From NCBI GenBank assembly GCA_040880725.1, contig JBBDHV010000020.1, positions 74,671 through 138,670 on the forward strand: 64,000 nucleotides of DNA. Direction: 5' to 3'. Within the stretch, counting starts at the first letter, position 1. Each line of letters starts with the position of its first letter. The notes under the pieces are model-generated. The model was given only the letters and a program-made list of their open reading frames with translations. It made no database searches and was not told where the DNA came from. The position numbers and the translations under genes are program-made. Origin of the DNA: DATHWB01 sp040880725. GTDB lineage: Bacteria; Actinomycetota; Acidimicrobiia; Spongiisociales; ZC4RG35. Shown here piece after piece: positions 28,501 to 36,510 of this stretch.

Positions 28501-30984
28501 AGTTCCGATGCGAGGCCGCTGACGAAGTCCAAGTATCAGCCACCGCCACCGGGTGCCGCTTCCCCCCGGATCGACCTCGAATTCCACAACGGGATCGGCG
28601 GTTTCGCGGCCGACGGGACCGAGTATGTGGTGGTGATGGGTGACGGTCAGTGGTCTCCTGCACCGTGGATCAACGTGATTGCCAACTCCGGGTTCGGCTT
28701 CTGCGTGTCCGAATCGGGTTCTGGGTACACCTGGGCGGAGAACAGCCGCGAGAACCAGTTGACTCCCTGGTCGAACGATCCCGTCAGCGACACGGCGGGA
28801 GAGGTGCTGTACGTCCGGGACGAGGACACCGGCGAGGTGTGGGGACCGACTGCTCTGCCGATCAGGGACCGCGATCCGTACGTGGCACGTCACGGTCCAG
28901 GGTTCTCGGAGTTCGAGCACACATCCCGAGGTATCGCACTTCACCTGCATCAGTCCGTCCCTCTGGATGATCCGGTCAAGGTCTCCCGTCTTCGCCTGCG
29001 GAACGAGAGCGGGCGCCGCCGGCGTCTCTCGGTGACCGCATACGTCGAATGGGTGCTCGGGACCACCCGGGCGGTCCCGGTGATGCAGATCGTGACCGAG
29101 AGGGACGAGTCCACAGGAGCCGTCCTGGTTCGCAATCCGTGGAACGCCGATTTCGGCGAGCGGGTGGCGTTCGCCGACCTCGGAGCCGGCGATGTGACGG
29201 TGACGACCGATCGGACCGAGTTCCTCGGAAGGCACGGGAGCATCGACCGACCGGCAGCTTTGCAGGGGTCGCGCCGCCTGTCGGGGCGGGTGGGTGTGGG
29301 TTTCGATCCGTGTGCCGCGCTGCAACGACATGTCGTCCTCGCCCCGGGCGAAGAAGTCGAGTTGGTGTTCCTGCTGGGACAGGGGGCTGATGAAGCCGAC
29401 GCCAGACGACTCGTCGAGCATCACCGCGACGTCGACGGAGACACGACCCGATCGGAGATCGCGACCCATTGGAGCGACGTCCTCGGGACGGTGCACGTCC
29501 GAACCCCCGACCGATCGTTCGACCTGATGATCAACCACTGGCTGCTCTATCAGGCGTTGGCCTGTCGGGTGATGGCTCGGGCGGCCTTCTACCAGGCGGG
29601 GGGAGCGTACGGATTCCGCGATCAGCTCCAGGACGTGATGGCTCTCGCGGTGCCGATGCGGAGCATGACCCGGGAACATCTTCTGCGCGCGGCTGCGCAT
29701 CAGTTCGAGGACGGCGATGTCCTCCACTGGTGGCACGACCCGGCTGCGAAGGGTGTCAGAACTCGGATCTCCGACGACTACCTCTGGCTCCCGTACGCGG
29801 TGGCCCACTACGTCGAGGTCACCGGCGATGTCGGTGTTCTGGACGTCGTCGTGCCGTACCTGCGTGGACCCGCCTTGGAGCCGGGAGAGGACGAGATCTA
29901 CATCACCCCTGAGACTTCGGACGTCGAGGGCACGCTGTTCGACCACTGCAGGAGGGCTCTCGACCGGGCCCGGGGCCGCCTTGGGGAGCGAGGACTGCCG
30001 CTGATCGGCACCGGCGACTGGAACGACGGCCTCAACCGGGTGGGCATCGAAGGTGAGGGCGAGAGCGTGTGGCTCGGATGGTTCCTGGATGCGAACTTGC
30101 GCCGCTTCGCCGACATCGCCGACTCGAAAGGCGCCCCGGTTCTCTCGGGGGCGTGGAGAAGAGCGGCGACAGAGCTGCGGGAGAGCCTCGAGGAGGGGGC
30201 GTGGGACGGTGACTGGTATCGCCGGGCGTACTTCGATGACGGGACCCCGCTCGGATCCTCGTCCAACCCGGAATGCCGGATCGACTCGATCGCGCAGTCC
30301 TGGTCGGTGATCCACGGCGGTGCCCGTGTCGACCGAGCCCAGCGGGCCATGGCATCGGTCGAGGAGTACCTCGTTCATCCCGGAGATGGCCTGGTGCTTC
30401 TCTTCACACCGCCGTTCAACGATTGGGATGTCGATCCCGGGTACATCAAGGGTTACTTGCCGGGCGTCCGCGAGAACGGCGGCCAATACACCCACGCTGC
30501 CATCTGGAGCGTCATCGCGTTCGCAACCCTGGGTGATGGTGACAGGGCCGGTGAACTGTTCTCCCTCCTCAATCCCATCAACCATGCGAGCACCCGGGCA
30601 GGGGTGCACCGGTACCGCGTCGAGCCGTACGTGGCAGCCGCCGATGTCTATTCCGAGCCGCCCCATGTCGGTCGCGGCGGTTGGACCTGGTACACGGGCG
30701 CGGCGGGGTGGATGTACCGGGCGGGAGTCGAGTGGATCTTGGGGTTCCGTCTGCGCGGCACTCACCTCGTCATCGACCCCTGCGTGCCCCGCGTCTGGGG
30801 CGAGTTCGAGATCACGTTCCGATACCACTCGTCCCGCTATGAGATCCACGTAGCCAACCCGGACGGTGTGAACAGGGGAGTGGCCGACCTGCGCGTCGAC
30901 GACACGATCGTCGAACCTGACAGCGACATCGAACTCGTCGACGACGGCGCCACCCATCACATTCGGGTGGTGATGGGCGAGTGA
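22564..30984 (+). CDS. ndvB: Cyclic beta-1,2-glucan synthase, 2806 residues
   Basis: This membrane enzyme builds and cyclises beta-1,2-glucan from UDP-glucose and trims it by phosphorolysis. Residues 1-390 match the N-terminal NdvB region. Membrane segments lie at about 398-455 and 790-985. Between them is the GT84 domain with LDQDSRIPPG near 610 and RQHRWVRGDW near 756 (the Q-x-x-R-W motif). A glucoamylase-like domain lies at about 1220-1450 (AAYSARDVHLTYQYQAFG). Two GH94 N-type sandwich domains are at about 1530-1800 and 2010-2240. The GH94 catalytic domain, with GTGDWNDGLNRVG near 2482, ends the protein. Length and domain order equal proteobacterial NdvB/ChvB. GTG 22564 follows a -10 box by 6 nt. 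The stop overlaps the next gene's start by 4 bp. Confidence 0.93.
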   Translation: MTSSSYSALGREPIRAELFSVERLEQHARTLAEAQEAVHRGGRFGLITRRLSDNGDVLLSSYRELAPAIREEALLTPAAEWLVDNFHLVERQLHEIRESLPASYYRQLPKLASGHLAGYPRVFGIAWAFVAHLDSRFDPDALRRFIDAYQVVQPLTIGELWAIPVTLRLVLVENLRRMSEDIVRARRLRRTADQVADGLLGVGGGGVSEAQVALERTAATGLPQPFTVQLLQRLRDHDPETIPGLKWLLASLADDGTAPEVIVEETQHRQVATNLTVRNIITSLRTISSFEWAQFIEGLSLVDRTLDEAGAHREMSSGTRGRYRHAIEELSRRSGASELEVTDVTLRLAATQLEDRREHDPGYFLLGRGRRRLEQEVGYRPKVRTVLARFGRRHAQALYIGSIVVITAVALAVPILTIETGSPWRWLLAFLAVIPASDIAMTVVNRVVTALTHPKELPSLALRDGPTEDLRTLVAIPAMLSRPEQIRQLVERLEVHFLSGPEGEFHFALLTDCRDSDVAERPDDEELVRIAERGVAELNLRHGPAPGGTDRFLLLHRKRLFNPGEGRYMGWERKRGKLHELNRLLRGARDTSFVPGHGPIPERVRYVIALDQDSRIPPGAATRLVATMAHPLNRARVDEPLGRVVDGYGVLQPRVTAFLGAGGTSFFQRVFFPPAGIDPYAAAVSDVYQDLFDEGSYAGKGIYDVDAFEAALAGRLPENALLSHDLFEGSFARAGLVSNIEVFEEFPSHYEVALARQHRWVRGDWQLLPWILGHHGKLPPVARLKMVDNLRRSLSPIGALFTLVASFVIPGVPAWPWTAFVAVSLASPALLPLFERMIPRRTTTPGAVRLSRWWADASRVAGRLLLQAAFLAHQAVRTTEAILLTLWRLTITRKNLLNWVTAEDTERQFGLERSDFVRRMGPSMVIGFGGAVAAAAVNQDAVVAALVWSGLWVAAPLLAHWASIPVPTRVADPATDDERAILRLSGRRTWRFFERFVTEEDNWLPPDNFQEDTQVVAHRTSPTNIGLYLLTVLSAREFGWISIEETVSKLENTIVTIGRLERFEGHLLNWYDTVTLEPLLPRYVSTVDSGNLAGHLLAVSVGCARLRDIDPGPEVAEGIRDVALLIREAAAGLTLSPQVEFVSSDDLAASLQVLFELLEPPARPAVEGWDAVDGAAETVVDIARTLAAASKSGADLGYWAEALATAVRCHREDRHRLADPGVRESLMARLAGLSKYTATLARAMNFEFLFNSDNGLLSVGFRVLDSTLDESHYDLLASEARLASFFGIAKGDVPPSHWFRLGRPMTPMGTDAALISWSGSMFEYLMPFLVMRSPPESILDSTYRSVVNRQIDYGRERRVPWGISEAAYSARDVHLTYQYQAFGVPGLGFERGLSEDLVIAPYATMLAAMVEPRKAVANLDHLAELGALGTYGFYESLDFTATRRPENGEFVLVTAFMAHHQAMSLVAVANVLLDGFARRLFHGEPSVQAGELLLHERVPRDVEVARPRAEEVTAAARLVEPRGVVRRVASPHSPVPVPHLLSNGRYSTVVTAAGSGYSTWNGLAVNRWREDTTRDNFGTYLFIKDEAGRTWSAGFQPTLVEPDAYEAAFSEDKIEISRRDGSISTTLTVIISEEDDAEVRRVSLTNTGSTVTELEVTSYAELVLAPARADAAHPAFSNLFVQTEAVVGMDALVANRRRRSEGEEEVWAGQVLTISGEPVGGCQYETDRARFLGRGNALHRAAALDRPLSNSVGRVLDPVFSLRRKVRLQPGRTAHLDFTTVVARTRSDALDLLDKYSDPAAFERTATLAWTQAQVRLHHLRIDPEHAHTYQRLAASLIYFDPGLSLKRRPTRSMSQSTLWRYSISGDFPIVLVRIDQPEDRGLVRDVLKAQEYWRSKGLQADVVVINEKPGSYAKDLRDSIEELIRERGRQLGQAPDGGVFILDAPQLDTDDRATIQAVARAVLLSHHGTMSDQLARRASSDARPLTKSKYQPPPPGAASPRIDLEFHNGIGGFAADGTEYVVVMGDGQWSPAPWINVIANSGFGFCVSESGSGYTWAENSRENQLTPWSNDPVSDTAGEVLYVRDEDTGEVWGPTALPIRDRDPYVARHGPGFSEFEHTSRGIALHLHQSVPLDDPVKVSRLRLRNESGRRRRLSVTAYVEWVLGTTRAVPVMQIVTERDESTGAVLVRNPWNADFGERVAFADLGAGDVTVTTDRTEFLGRHGSIDRPAALQGSRRLSGRVGVGFDPCAALQRHVVLAPGEEVELVFLLGQGADEADARRLVEHHRDVDGDTTRSEIATHWSDVLGTVHVRTPDRSFDLMINHWLLYQALACRVMARAAFYQAGGAYGFRDQLQDVMALAVPMRSMTREHLLRAAAHQFEDGDVLHWWHDPAAKGVRTRISDDYLWLPYAVAHYVEVTGDVGVLDVVVPYLRGPALEPGEDEIYITPETSDVEGTLFDHCRRALDRARGRLGERGLPLIGTGDWNDGLNRVGIEGEGESVWLGWFLDANLRRFADIADSKGAPVLSGAWRRAATELRESLEEGAWDGDWYRRAYFDDGTPLGSSSNPECRIDSIAQSWSVIHGGARVDRAQRAMASVEEYLVHPGDGLVLLFTPPFNDWDVDPGYIKGYLPGVRENGGQYTHAAIWSVIAFATLGDGDRAGELFSLLNPINHASTRAGVHRYRVEPYVAAADVYSEPPHVGRGGWTWYTGAAGWMYRAGVEWILGFRLRGTHLVIDPCVPRVWGEFEITFRYHSSRYEIHVANPDGVNRGVADLRVDDTIVEPDSDIELVDDGATHHIRVVMGE

Positions 30985-32984
30985 GCCGGTCACGCCGGCT
31001 TGCCGCCGCCGTGGGGATGGCGTTGGTGGTGGGACTGGCGCTGCCGGCGGGTGCCTCGTCGGACTCGGCGGTGCCGTGGACGTCCTTCTCGGAGTCGACG
31101 ACCTGTGGTCGCCCGTATGTCGCCACCCCGATCGCGTCGCGAATCGGTTCGCTGTCCGAATCCGAGCGCATTTTCGGACCGCTCGGGCGACAGCTCGGTC
31201 GGAGCGTGGGCGAGGTCCGGTCGGCCCTGGTCGACTGGGTCGTCCCGATGAGTGGCGGCCGCACCGCGCGTGTTCACCGGGCGGCGCTACCGGCGTTTCA
31301 ACAGGTTTCGGCGAATCTGGCGGTCGCGGCGGCCCAGGGCCTGTGGTACCCGGTCACGAGCGGCGTGGCCTTCAATCCCCGCACGATCGGAGGCGAGTAC
31401 CAGCTCAGCCGCCACGCCCTCGGAATCTCAATCGACATCAACCCCGCCGCCAACCCCTACTCGCCGAGGCCGGACCGGCTCGTGACCGACATGCCTCCCT
31501 GGTATCTCCAGGCATGGCGCGACGCAGGATTCTGCTGGGGCGGGGACTGGGCCTTCTCCAAGGATCCGATGCACTTCTCGTGGATGGGGCCGGCCCCCGG
31601 CTCCGGGGGGTTGCCGGTGCTGCCGGCCCTCGGTGCGGTCCTCCCTCATGCCGCCGCCGACACCTTCGCCACCGGATGGGCGGGCCGGGTCGTTGCGGGA
31701 CGAATGGGCCTGGCAGACATGACGGGTTCGGGCGCCGTCGACGTCCTCCGCTTCCGCGGTCATCCCGCCGGCGTGGTGGTCGACGTGATGTCGGCCCGTT
31801 CGGCATTTGAACGCTGTTCGCTGTCACGGTGGATGGTCCCCGGTCTCGAAATCGACCACGGGTTGGTGGCGCTGGGCGATCTGAACGGTGATTCCCGCAC
31901 CGACCTGGTGTCCGTCTCCCCGGATGGCAGCCTGGCTGTGTCGTATCGGGATGCGGAGTTCGCCCCGGCCGAGTACCGCGACATCGCGGTGCCTGCCGGG
32001 CTTCGGGCGGTCGTCGTCGCGGATCATGACGGCGACAGGCGCGGCGACCTGCATCTCCTGGGAGCCGACGGCTCGCTCACCGTCCTGGCCGGTCCGGAGT
32101 TCTCCCAGATCCTCATGGCGCAGCAGCTTCCCGTCTCCGCGGTGTGGATCGCAGCCGCGGATCGCACCGGGGACGGGCGCGTCGAACTGTACGCGGTGGA
32201 CCAGTCGGGGACCGTGTCGGTCCTCGAGCGCGGCGGTGACGGGGTCTCCGCGGTGACCGAGACTTCGACGATCGACGTGCAGGGAGCGGTGACGGTGTCG
32301 GCGGCGGACATCGACGGAGACCACCGGGCAGATCTGGCTGTCCTCGCCGGCGATGCCAGCCTGCGCGTCTCGATCGGAAACACGAGCACCGGGCGGCCGA
32401 CGTCCGGATGGTGGAAGGATCCCGGATACGAATGTCCCGACAATCCGCTTCCTCTGGAGTGGCGCGGCACCTTCTTTGATGACGATGCCTCAGGCTTCGA
32501 GGACGCCATCGAGCGGGTCGCCGCCGCCGGGGTGACCGTCGGATGCAATCCGCCGTTCGCTGACGCCTATTGCCCCGACCGCGTGGTGACGCGAGCAGAA
32601 ATGGCCACGTTCCTCGTGAGAGGCTTCGGCCTCGCTCCACCCACCGCCGACCCGTTCACCGACGACGACGGCTCGTATCACGAACAGGACATTGGGGCTC
32701 TCGCCGCCGCAGGGATCACCCTTGGATGCGGTCGGGGCGCGTTCTGTCCGCATGCCCCTGTCACTCGGGGCGAGATGGCGGCGTTCCTCACCCGGGCAGC
32801 AGGGCTCGCTCCTTCGGGCACCGATCCCTTCTCCGACACCGAGGGACATCGGTTCGAAGCCGAGATCTCGTCACTGCAAGCCGCCGGCATCACACTCGGC
32901 TGCGGGCCGGGTCTCTACTGCCCCGATGCTCCGGTGACCAGGGCGGAGATGGCGATGTTCCTCACCAGAGCGCTCGGTCTGTAG
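30981..32984 (+). CDS. Secreted M15 (VanY-like) peptidase with VCBS and SLH repeats
   Basis: It has 667 residues. A signal peptide covers about 1-26 (RRLAAAVGMALVVGLALPAG). The M15 domain (about 95-202) has the zinc ligands in SRHALGISIDI (His145, Asp152) and DPMHFSW (His198), as in D-Ala-D-Ala carboxypeptidases. An FG-GAP/VCBS-like propeller follows (about 215-465: LGDLNGDSRTDLV, ADIDGDHRADLAV). Three SLH modules with cysteine-bearing loops (GVTVGCNPPF, GITLGCGRGAFC) end the protein. It is probably a wall-anchored peptidoglycan-trimming enzyme. GTGA overlap (30981-30984) makes it translationally coupled to the glucan synthase, so a joint role in envelope structure is inferred. Confidence 0.88.
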   Translation: MSRSRRLAAAVGMALVVGLALPAGASSDSAVPWTSFSESTTCGRPYVATPIASRIGSLSESERIFGPLGRQLGRSVGEVRSALVDWVVPMSGGRTARVHRAALPAFQQVSANLAVAAAQGLWYPVTSGVAFNPRTIGGEYQLSRHALGISIDINPAANPYSPRPDRLVTDMPPWYLQAWRDAGFCWGGDWAFSKDPMHFSWMGPAPGSGGLPVLPALGAVLPHAAADTFATGWAGRVVAGRMGLADMTGSGAVDVLRFRGHPAGVVVDVMSARSAFERCSLSRWMVPGLEIDHGLVALGDLNGDSRTDLVSVSPDGSLAVSYRDAEFAPAEYRDIAVPAGLRAVVVADHDGDRRGDLHLLGADGSLTVLAGPEFSQILMAQQLPVSAVWIAAADRTGDGRVELYAVDQSGTVSVLERGGDGVSAVTETSTIDVQGAVTVSAADIDGDHRADLAVLAGDASLRVSIGNTSTGRPTSGWWKDPGYECPDNPLPLEWRGTFFDDDASGFEDAIERVAAAGVTVGCNPPFADAYCPDRVVTRAEMATFLVRGFGLAPPTADPFTDDDGSYHEQDIGALAAAGITLGCGRGAFCPHAPVTRGEMAAFLTRAAGLAPSGTDPFSDTEGHRFEAEISSLQAAGITLGCGPGLYCPDAPVTRAEMAMFLTRALGL

Positions 32985-33152
32985 AACCGGCTCGGCATCG
33001 AACCCGACGACGACGGAACCGTCACCGTCGACTTCAACTACGCGTACAACCCCACCTGCGCCTACGACGAGGCGTATTCATGTCCGCTCCCGCCCGCGGA
33101 AAACTGGCTGCGGGTGCCGATCGAGGCCGGCGAGCGCGACTTCCGCAAATGA
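32985..33152 (+). pseudogene. C-terminal fragment of a DUF1684 protein
   Basis: Directly after the SLH protein's stop codon, and in the same frame, about 55 codons match the end of DUF1684 proteins: VDFNYAYNPTCAYDEAYSC, LPPAENWLRVPIEAGERDF. No start codon or upstream DUF1684 sequence exists. The fragment may mark a deletion or a recombination that placed the SLH end there. Read-through of the TAG at 32982 would append it, but this is unlikely to matter. Confidence 0.7.
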
Positions 33153-33170
33153 TCCGTGTCGGACCGCGGT

Positions 33171-34478
33171 TCACGGGTCGCGTCCGCTGGTGGTGTAGGC
33201 GGTCCCAAGCGGGCTCTTCCAGAGGTAGTCGCCGTCGGCGAGGCGTCGGTACGTCCAGCGGGCGGCATGGCGGGTGCAATGGTCCCTTTCGCACGCGGGG
33301 GCGAGCTCGTCGCTCGAAGTGGTGCCACTCTCGGCCCACGGCCTGATGTGGTCGAGATCGCAGCTGACGGCCGGTGCCCGGCATCCCGGGGCGGCACAGG
33401 TACGGGTGCGGGCTCGGACACGCCGAGTCTGGGATGCGGTGGGGCGTCGACGGGTGGTGCCATCGGCGATCGGCATGCCTGATCCGGTTCCGGTGACAGT
33501 CCACTCCCACGGCTGGCTTCCCAGCTGGGCGGTCACCTGGCGGGCGATGTCGGCCACGATCGGCCCGTATCCGGCCAGGTCGCCTGGCTCATCGAGGAGC
33601 TGGGCCAGCATCGCGAGATCGACGGTGATGTGGACCGATCCCTTGGTGACCGGTCCGGTGTGGCCGCGGAGATCCGCGACGGCGAAGTCTGTCCTGAGTT
33701 GGTCCATGGTGCGCGATCCGCCCGTCTGCCGGCGGGCCAAACGGTTGAGGCGATCGAGAATCTCCTGGCAGTGCACGGGATCGAGGCCGTAGAGGACGAG
33801 GTTGACGGTGCCGTCGGGATTGGGGTAGGACACCACCCGGCGGTCGGCACGTGCCTCTTCGCGCCGGCGGTCGGTCTCTTCTGGCGCGAGCTCGAGGCAT
33901 TTGGCACGGACCAGTTCGGTGAGCTGACCGGTCGTCTTCAGAGGAGCTTGCTCCAACACCTCGTCACACACCATCCGGGCGTGAGCCGTGGGCAGGTGGG
34001 CGGTGTGATCGGTGAGGACCCGCGCGCGCCGAGCGTCGAGGCGACCGCGCGTCATCTGTCGGAGAAGGGCGGGAATGCGGGAACGCACGCCCTGGGCGAG
34101 GTCGAGTTCGTTTTCGGCGGTCCGGGGCGTCAATCGCAATGCCGACCGGATCTCCAGGGCGGCACCTCGCGCTGCTTCTGCCATGTCCAAGCCGAGGTCA
34201 CGGTACGCGTCGGAAATCGACGTCATCGCCCGAAAGGTTCGAGCCTGGCCGGCGTTGTTCAGGCGGTCAGAGGCCTGCAGGTACCGCACTCGATCCTCTT
34301 CCGACAGCAAATCGACGTCGACTGCGAAGAGGACGGCGGCGAGGCGCAAGTCCGGTGTCCAGTCCGCGATGTCGGGAGGGAGAACCGGCGGAGCGTCATC
34401 GGGCGCCAGCGCACCGGAGGACAGCAGTTCCTCTACGAGGCGGTCCTCTGCCTCCCAATCGGTCATCAAGTCGAACAC
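33171..34478 (-). CDS. DUF222 domain HNH endonuclease family protein
   Basis: It has 435 residues. The DUF222 region covers about 20-340 and the HNH motif begins near residue 361, with paired cysteines CAAPGCRAP and the catalytic DLDHIRPW (374-381), then a late C-x-x-D-H-C. Such proteins are abundant and multicopy in actinobacteria, often in 13E12-repeat families; their role is not established. The frame is intact. It converges on the DUF1684 fragment and is divergent from the BNR-repeat protein gene. Confidence 0.88.
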   Translation of the reverse strand: MFDLMTDWEAEDRLVEELLSSGALAPDDAPPVLPPDIADWTPDLRLAAVLFAVDVDLLSEEDRVRYLQASDRLNNAGQARTFRAMTSISDAYRDLGLDMAEAARGAALEIRSALRLTPRTAENELDLAQGVRSRIPALLRQMTRGRLDARRARVLTDHTAHLPTAHARMVCDEVLEQAPLKTTGQLTELVRAKCLELAPEETDRRREEARADRRVVSYPNPDGTVNLVLYGLDPVHCQEILDRLNRLARRQTGGSRTMDQLRTDFAVADLRGHTGPVTKGSVHITVDLAMLAQLLDEPGDLAGYGPIVADIARQVTAQLGSQPWEWTVTGTGSGMPIADGTTRRRPTASQTRRVRARTRTCAAPGCRAPAVSCDLDHIRPWAESGTTSSDELAPACERDHCTRHAARWTYRRLADGDYLWKSPLGTAYTTSGRDP

Positions 34479-34669
34479 CTGTTCGACTCTACCAGACGAC
34501 TGGGCCCGAATTCAACCCTGCTCTCCGGGTGGCAGCAGGGATTCGGGCGGAACAGAGAAACAGTCGGCGAAGCCTGGCCTGCCTATCCGCTGACCCTGTA
34601 TGTGCCGTGACGGCGGCTCCCGGGGGAGCGAAACGGTACGCTCCGCCCGCAGACGGAGAAGGAGATCTG

Positions 34670-35788
34670 ATGAGCGGTGTGCGAGTGCTCGTCGGCACCA
34701 AGAAGGGTGCATTCATTCTGACGGCCGACGGCGACCGAAAGTCGTGGGACGTTTCGGGTCCGCATTTCGCAGGATGGGAGATGTATCACCTGAAGGGCTC
34801 GCCCGTGGATCCGTCCCGAATCTGGGCATCGCAGTCGACCGGCTGGTTCGGTCAGCTGATCCAGCGTTCCGACGACGGCGGCAAGACCTGGAATCCGGTC
34901 GGCAACGAGTTCTTGTATCAGGGCGAGCCCGGTTCGCACCAGTGGTACGACGGCACTCCGCACCCGTGGGAGTTCGCCCGGGTGTGGCATCTCGAACCGT
35001 CGTTGAGCGATCCGGAGGTGGTGTGGGCGGGAGTCGAGGACGCCGCCCTCTTCCGTTCGACCGACGGTGGGTCGTCGTGGTCCGAGATGGCCGGCATGCG
35101 CACCCAACCGTCGGCCCCGACGTGGGCGCCGGGTGCCGGCGGCCTCTGCCTGCACACCCTCCTCATTGATCCGTCCAACGAGGACCGCATGTTCGGTGCA
35201 GTCTCGGCGGCAGGCGTGTTCCGCAGCGACGACCGCGGTGAGTCGTGGCGGCCGATCAACAAGGGACTGGTATCGCCCTGGGAGATCCCCGATCCGGAAT
35301 CCGAGGTGGGCCACTGCGTTCACAATCTGGCGATGCATCCGGACCGCCCCGACGTGCTTTTCATGCAGAAGCACTGGGACGTGAACCGATCCGACGACGG
35401 CGGCGAGACCTGGCATGAGATCAGTGGCGACCTCCCCACCGATTTCGGCTTCCCCATCGAGGTGAACGCCCACGAACCGGACACCGTCTATGTCGTGCCG
35501 ATCACCAGCGACTCCGAGCACTTCCCGCCCGAGGGGCGCCTGCGGGTCTATCGGTCCCGGGTGGGCGGCCACGAGTGGGAGCCGCTGACCAAGGGCCTGC
35601 CGCAGGAGAACTGCTACGTCAACGTCCTGCGGGACGCGATGTGTGTCGACCATCTCGATCCGTGCGGCATCTATTTCGGGACCACCGGGGGACAGGTGTA
35701 CGGGTCCGCCGACGGCGGGGATTCGTGGGAGCCGATCGTCCGCGATCTGCCTGCCGTTTTTTCCGTCGAGGTGCAGACACTGCCGTGA
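34670..35788 (+). CDS. BNR/sialidase-like beta-propeller protein
   Basis: It has 372 residues from ATG 34670, with GAAGGAGAT as ribosome site. The sequence is a beta-propeller built of Asp-box repeats of the S-x-D-x-G-x-x-W type: RSDDGGKTWNPVG, RSTDGGSSWSEM, RSDDRGESWRP, RSDDGGETWHEI and GSADGGDSWEPI. Annotation pipelines often call it exo-alpha-sialidase, but no catalytic sialidase Arg triad is evident and no signal peptide is present. Its stop overlaps the MoaD/ThiS-like gene's GTG, a tight pair. The biochemical role is open. Confidence 0.85.
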   Translation: MSGVRVLVGTKKGAFILTADGDRKSWDVSGPHFAGWEMYHLKGSPVDPSRIWASQSTGWFGQLIQRSDDGGKTWNPVGNEFLYQGEPGSHQWYDGTPHPWEFARVWHLEPSLSDPEVVWAGVEDAALFRSTDGGSSWSEMAGMRTQPSAPTWAPGAGGLCLHTLLIDPSNEDRMFGAVSAAGVFRSDDRGESWRPINKGLVSPWEIPDPESEVGHCVHNLAMHPDRPDVLFMQKHWDVNRSDDGGETWHEISGDLPTDFGFPIEVNAHEPDTVYVVPITSDSEHFPPEGRLRVYRSRVGGHEWEPLTKGLPQENCYVNVLRDAMCVDHLDPCGIYFGTTGGQVYGSADGGDSWEPIVRDLPAVFSVEVQTLP

Positions 35789-36081
35789 TCCGCGTCCAAC
35801 TGCCCTATCACCTCCGCAACCTGGCGGGCACCGGCCGCGAGGTGGAACTCGAGATCGAGTCGCCGGTCACCCTGCGGACGGTGCTCGACGAGCTCGAACG
35901 AACCCATCCGGTCCTGCGGGGCACGATCCGGGACCACGAGACGGCCGACCGACGCCCGTTCGTGCGGTTCTTCGCATGCCAGGAGGATTTCTCGCACGAG
36001 GACCCCGACACGGAACTCCCCGCCGAGGTGGCGGCAGGCAAGGAACCACTCATGGTGATCGGAGCCATGTCGGGCGGTTGA
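35785..36081 (+). CDS. MoaD/ThiS-family ubiquitin-like protein
   Basis: It has 98 residues from GTG 35785, overlapping the TGA of the propeller gene (35786-35788). The beta-grasp pattern (VIRVQLPYHLRNLAG, SPVTLRTVLDELE, LMVIGAMSGG) ends in Gly-Gly, the tail that is adenylated and thiocarboxylated in sulfur carriers. No moaE, thiG or E1-like gene is nearby. It may donate sulfur in an unlinked pathway or act with the propeller protein. Confidence 0.85.
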   Translation: MIRVQLPYHLRNLAGTGREVELEIESPVTLRTVLDELERTHPVLRGTIRDHETADRRPFVRFFACQEDFSHEDPDTELPAEVAAGKEPLMVIGAMSGG

Positions 36082-36160
36082 TCGAGGGATCGAAGCAACG
36101 CCTCGGCCGCAAGGTTCTGTGTCGGCCACAATTGGACTCACACGACAGGAGGAGTCCACC

Positions 36161-36493
36161 GTGCAGGAGCGAGTGGTTGGAACGGTGCTGGCCCGTTTGC
36201 AGGAGTTGGTGGGGGACGCCCTCGTCTACGGCGAGCCGATAGAGCGAGGCAATGTCACGATCATTCCCGCCTCGATGGTGCTTGCCGGAGGCGGCGGGGG
36301 CGGGGGAGACGACGCCAAGTCCGGTGGATCGGGCGAAGGCGGAGGAATGGGTTTGGTCGCCCGGCCCGTGGGCGCGTACGTCATACGCGGCGACGAAGTC
36401 AGCTGGAAGCCGGCGATCTCGCCAGGAGTCGTTGTCTTGGTTGCCCTGGTGGGCGCTCGGGTGATCAGGCGGATGGTGCGCAGCTGGTCCTAG
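36161..36493 (+). CDS. GerW/YtfJ-family protein
   Basis: It has 110 residues from GTG 36161, behind AGGAGGAG. The family pattern is visible: VLARLQELVGDALVYGEPIE, TIIPASMVLAGGGGG, a glycine-rich stretch, then GLVARPVGAYVI. The C-terminal 25 residues are hydrophobic then basic (VVVLVALVGARVIRRMV), a probable membrane anchor. The family is named for a Bacillus spore-germination protein but is widespread in non-sporulating actinobacteria, so no spore role is implied. Confidence 0.85.
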   Translation: MQERVVGTVLARLQELVGDALVYGEPIERGNVTIIPASMVLAGGGGGGGDDAKSGGSGEGGGMGLVARPVGAYVIRGDEVSWKPAISPGVVVLVALVGARVIRRMVRSWS

Positions 36494-36510
36494 CCGCGCA
36501 CGGAGCGGGA

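Noticed and set aside
27412..30993. 1193-codon open frame opposite the glucan synthase
   Set aside because: Long antisense frames are common in high-G+C genes; the sequence is His/Arg/Pro-rich and the + strand carries continuous GH94 similarity.
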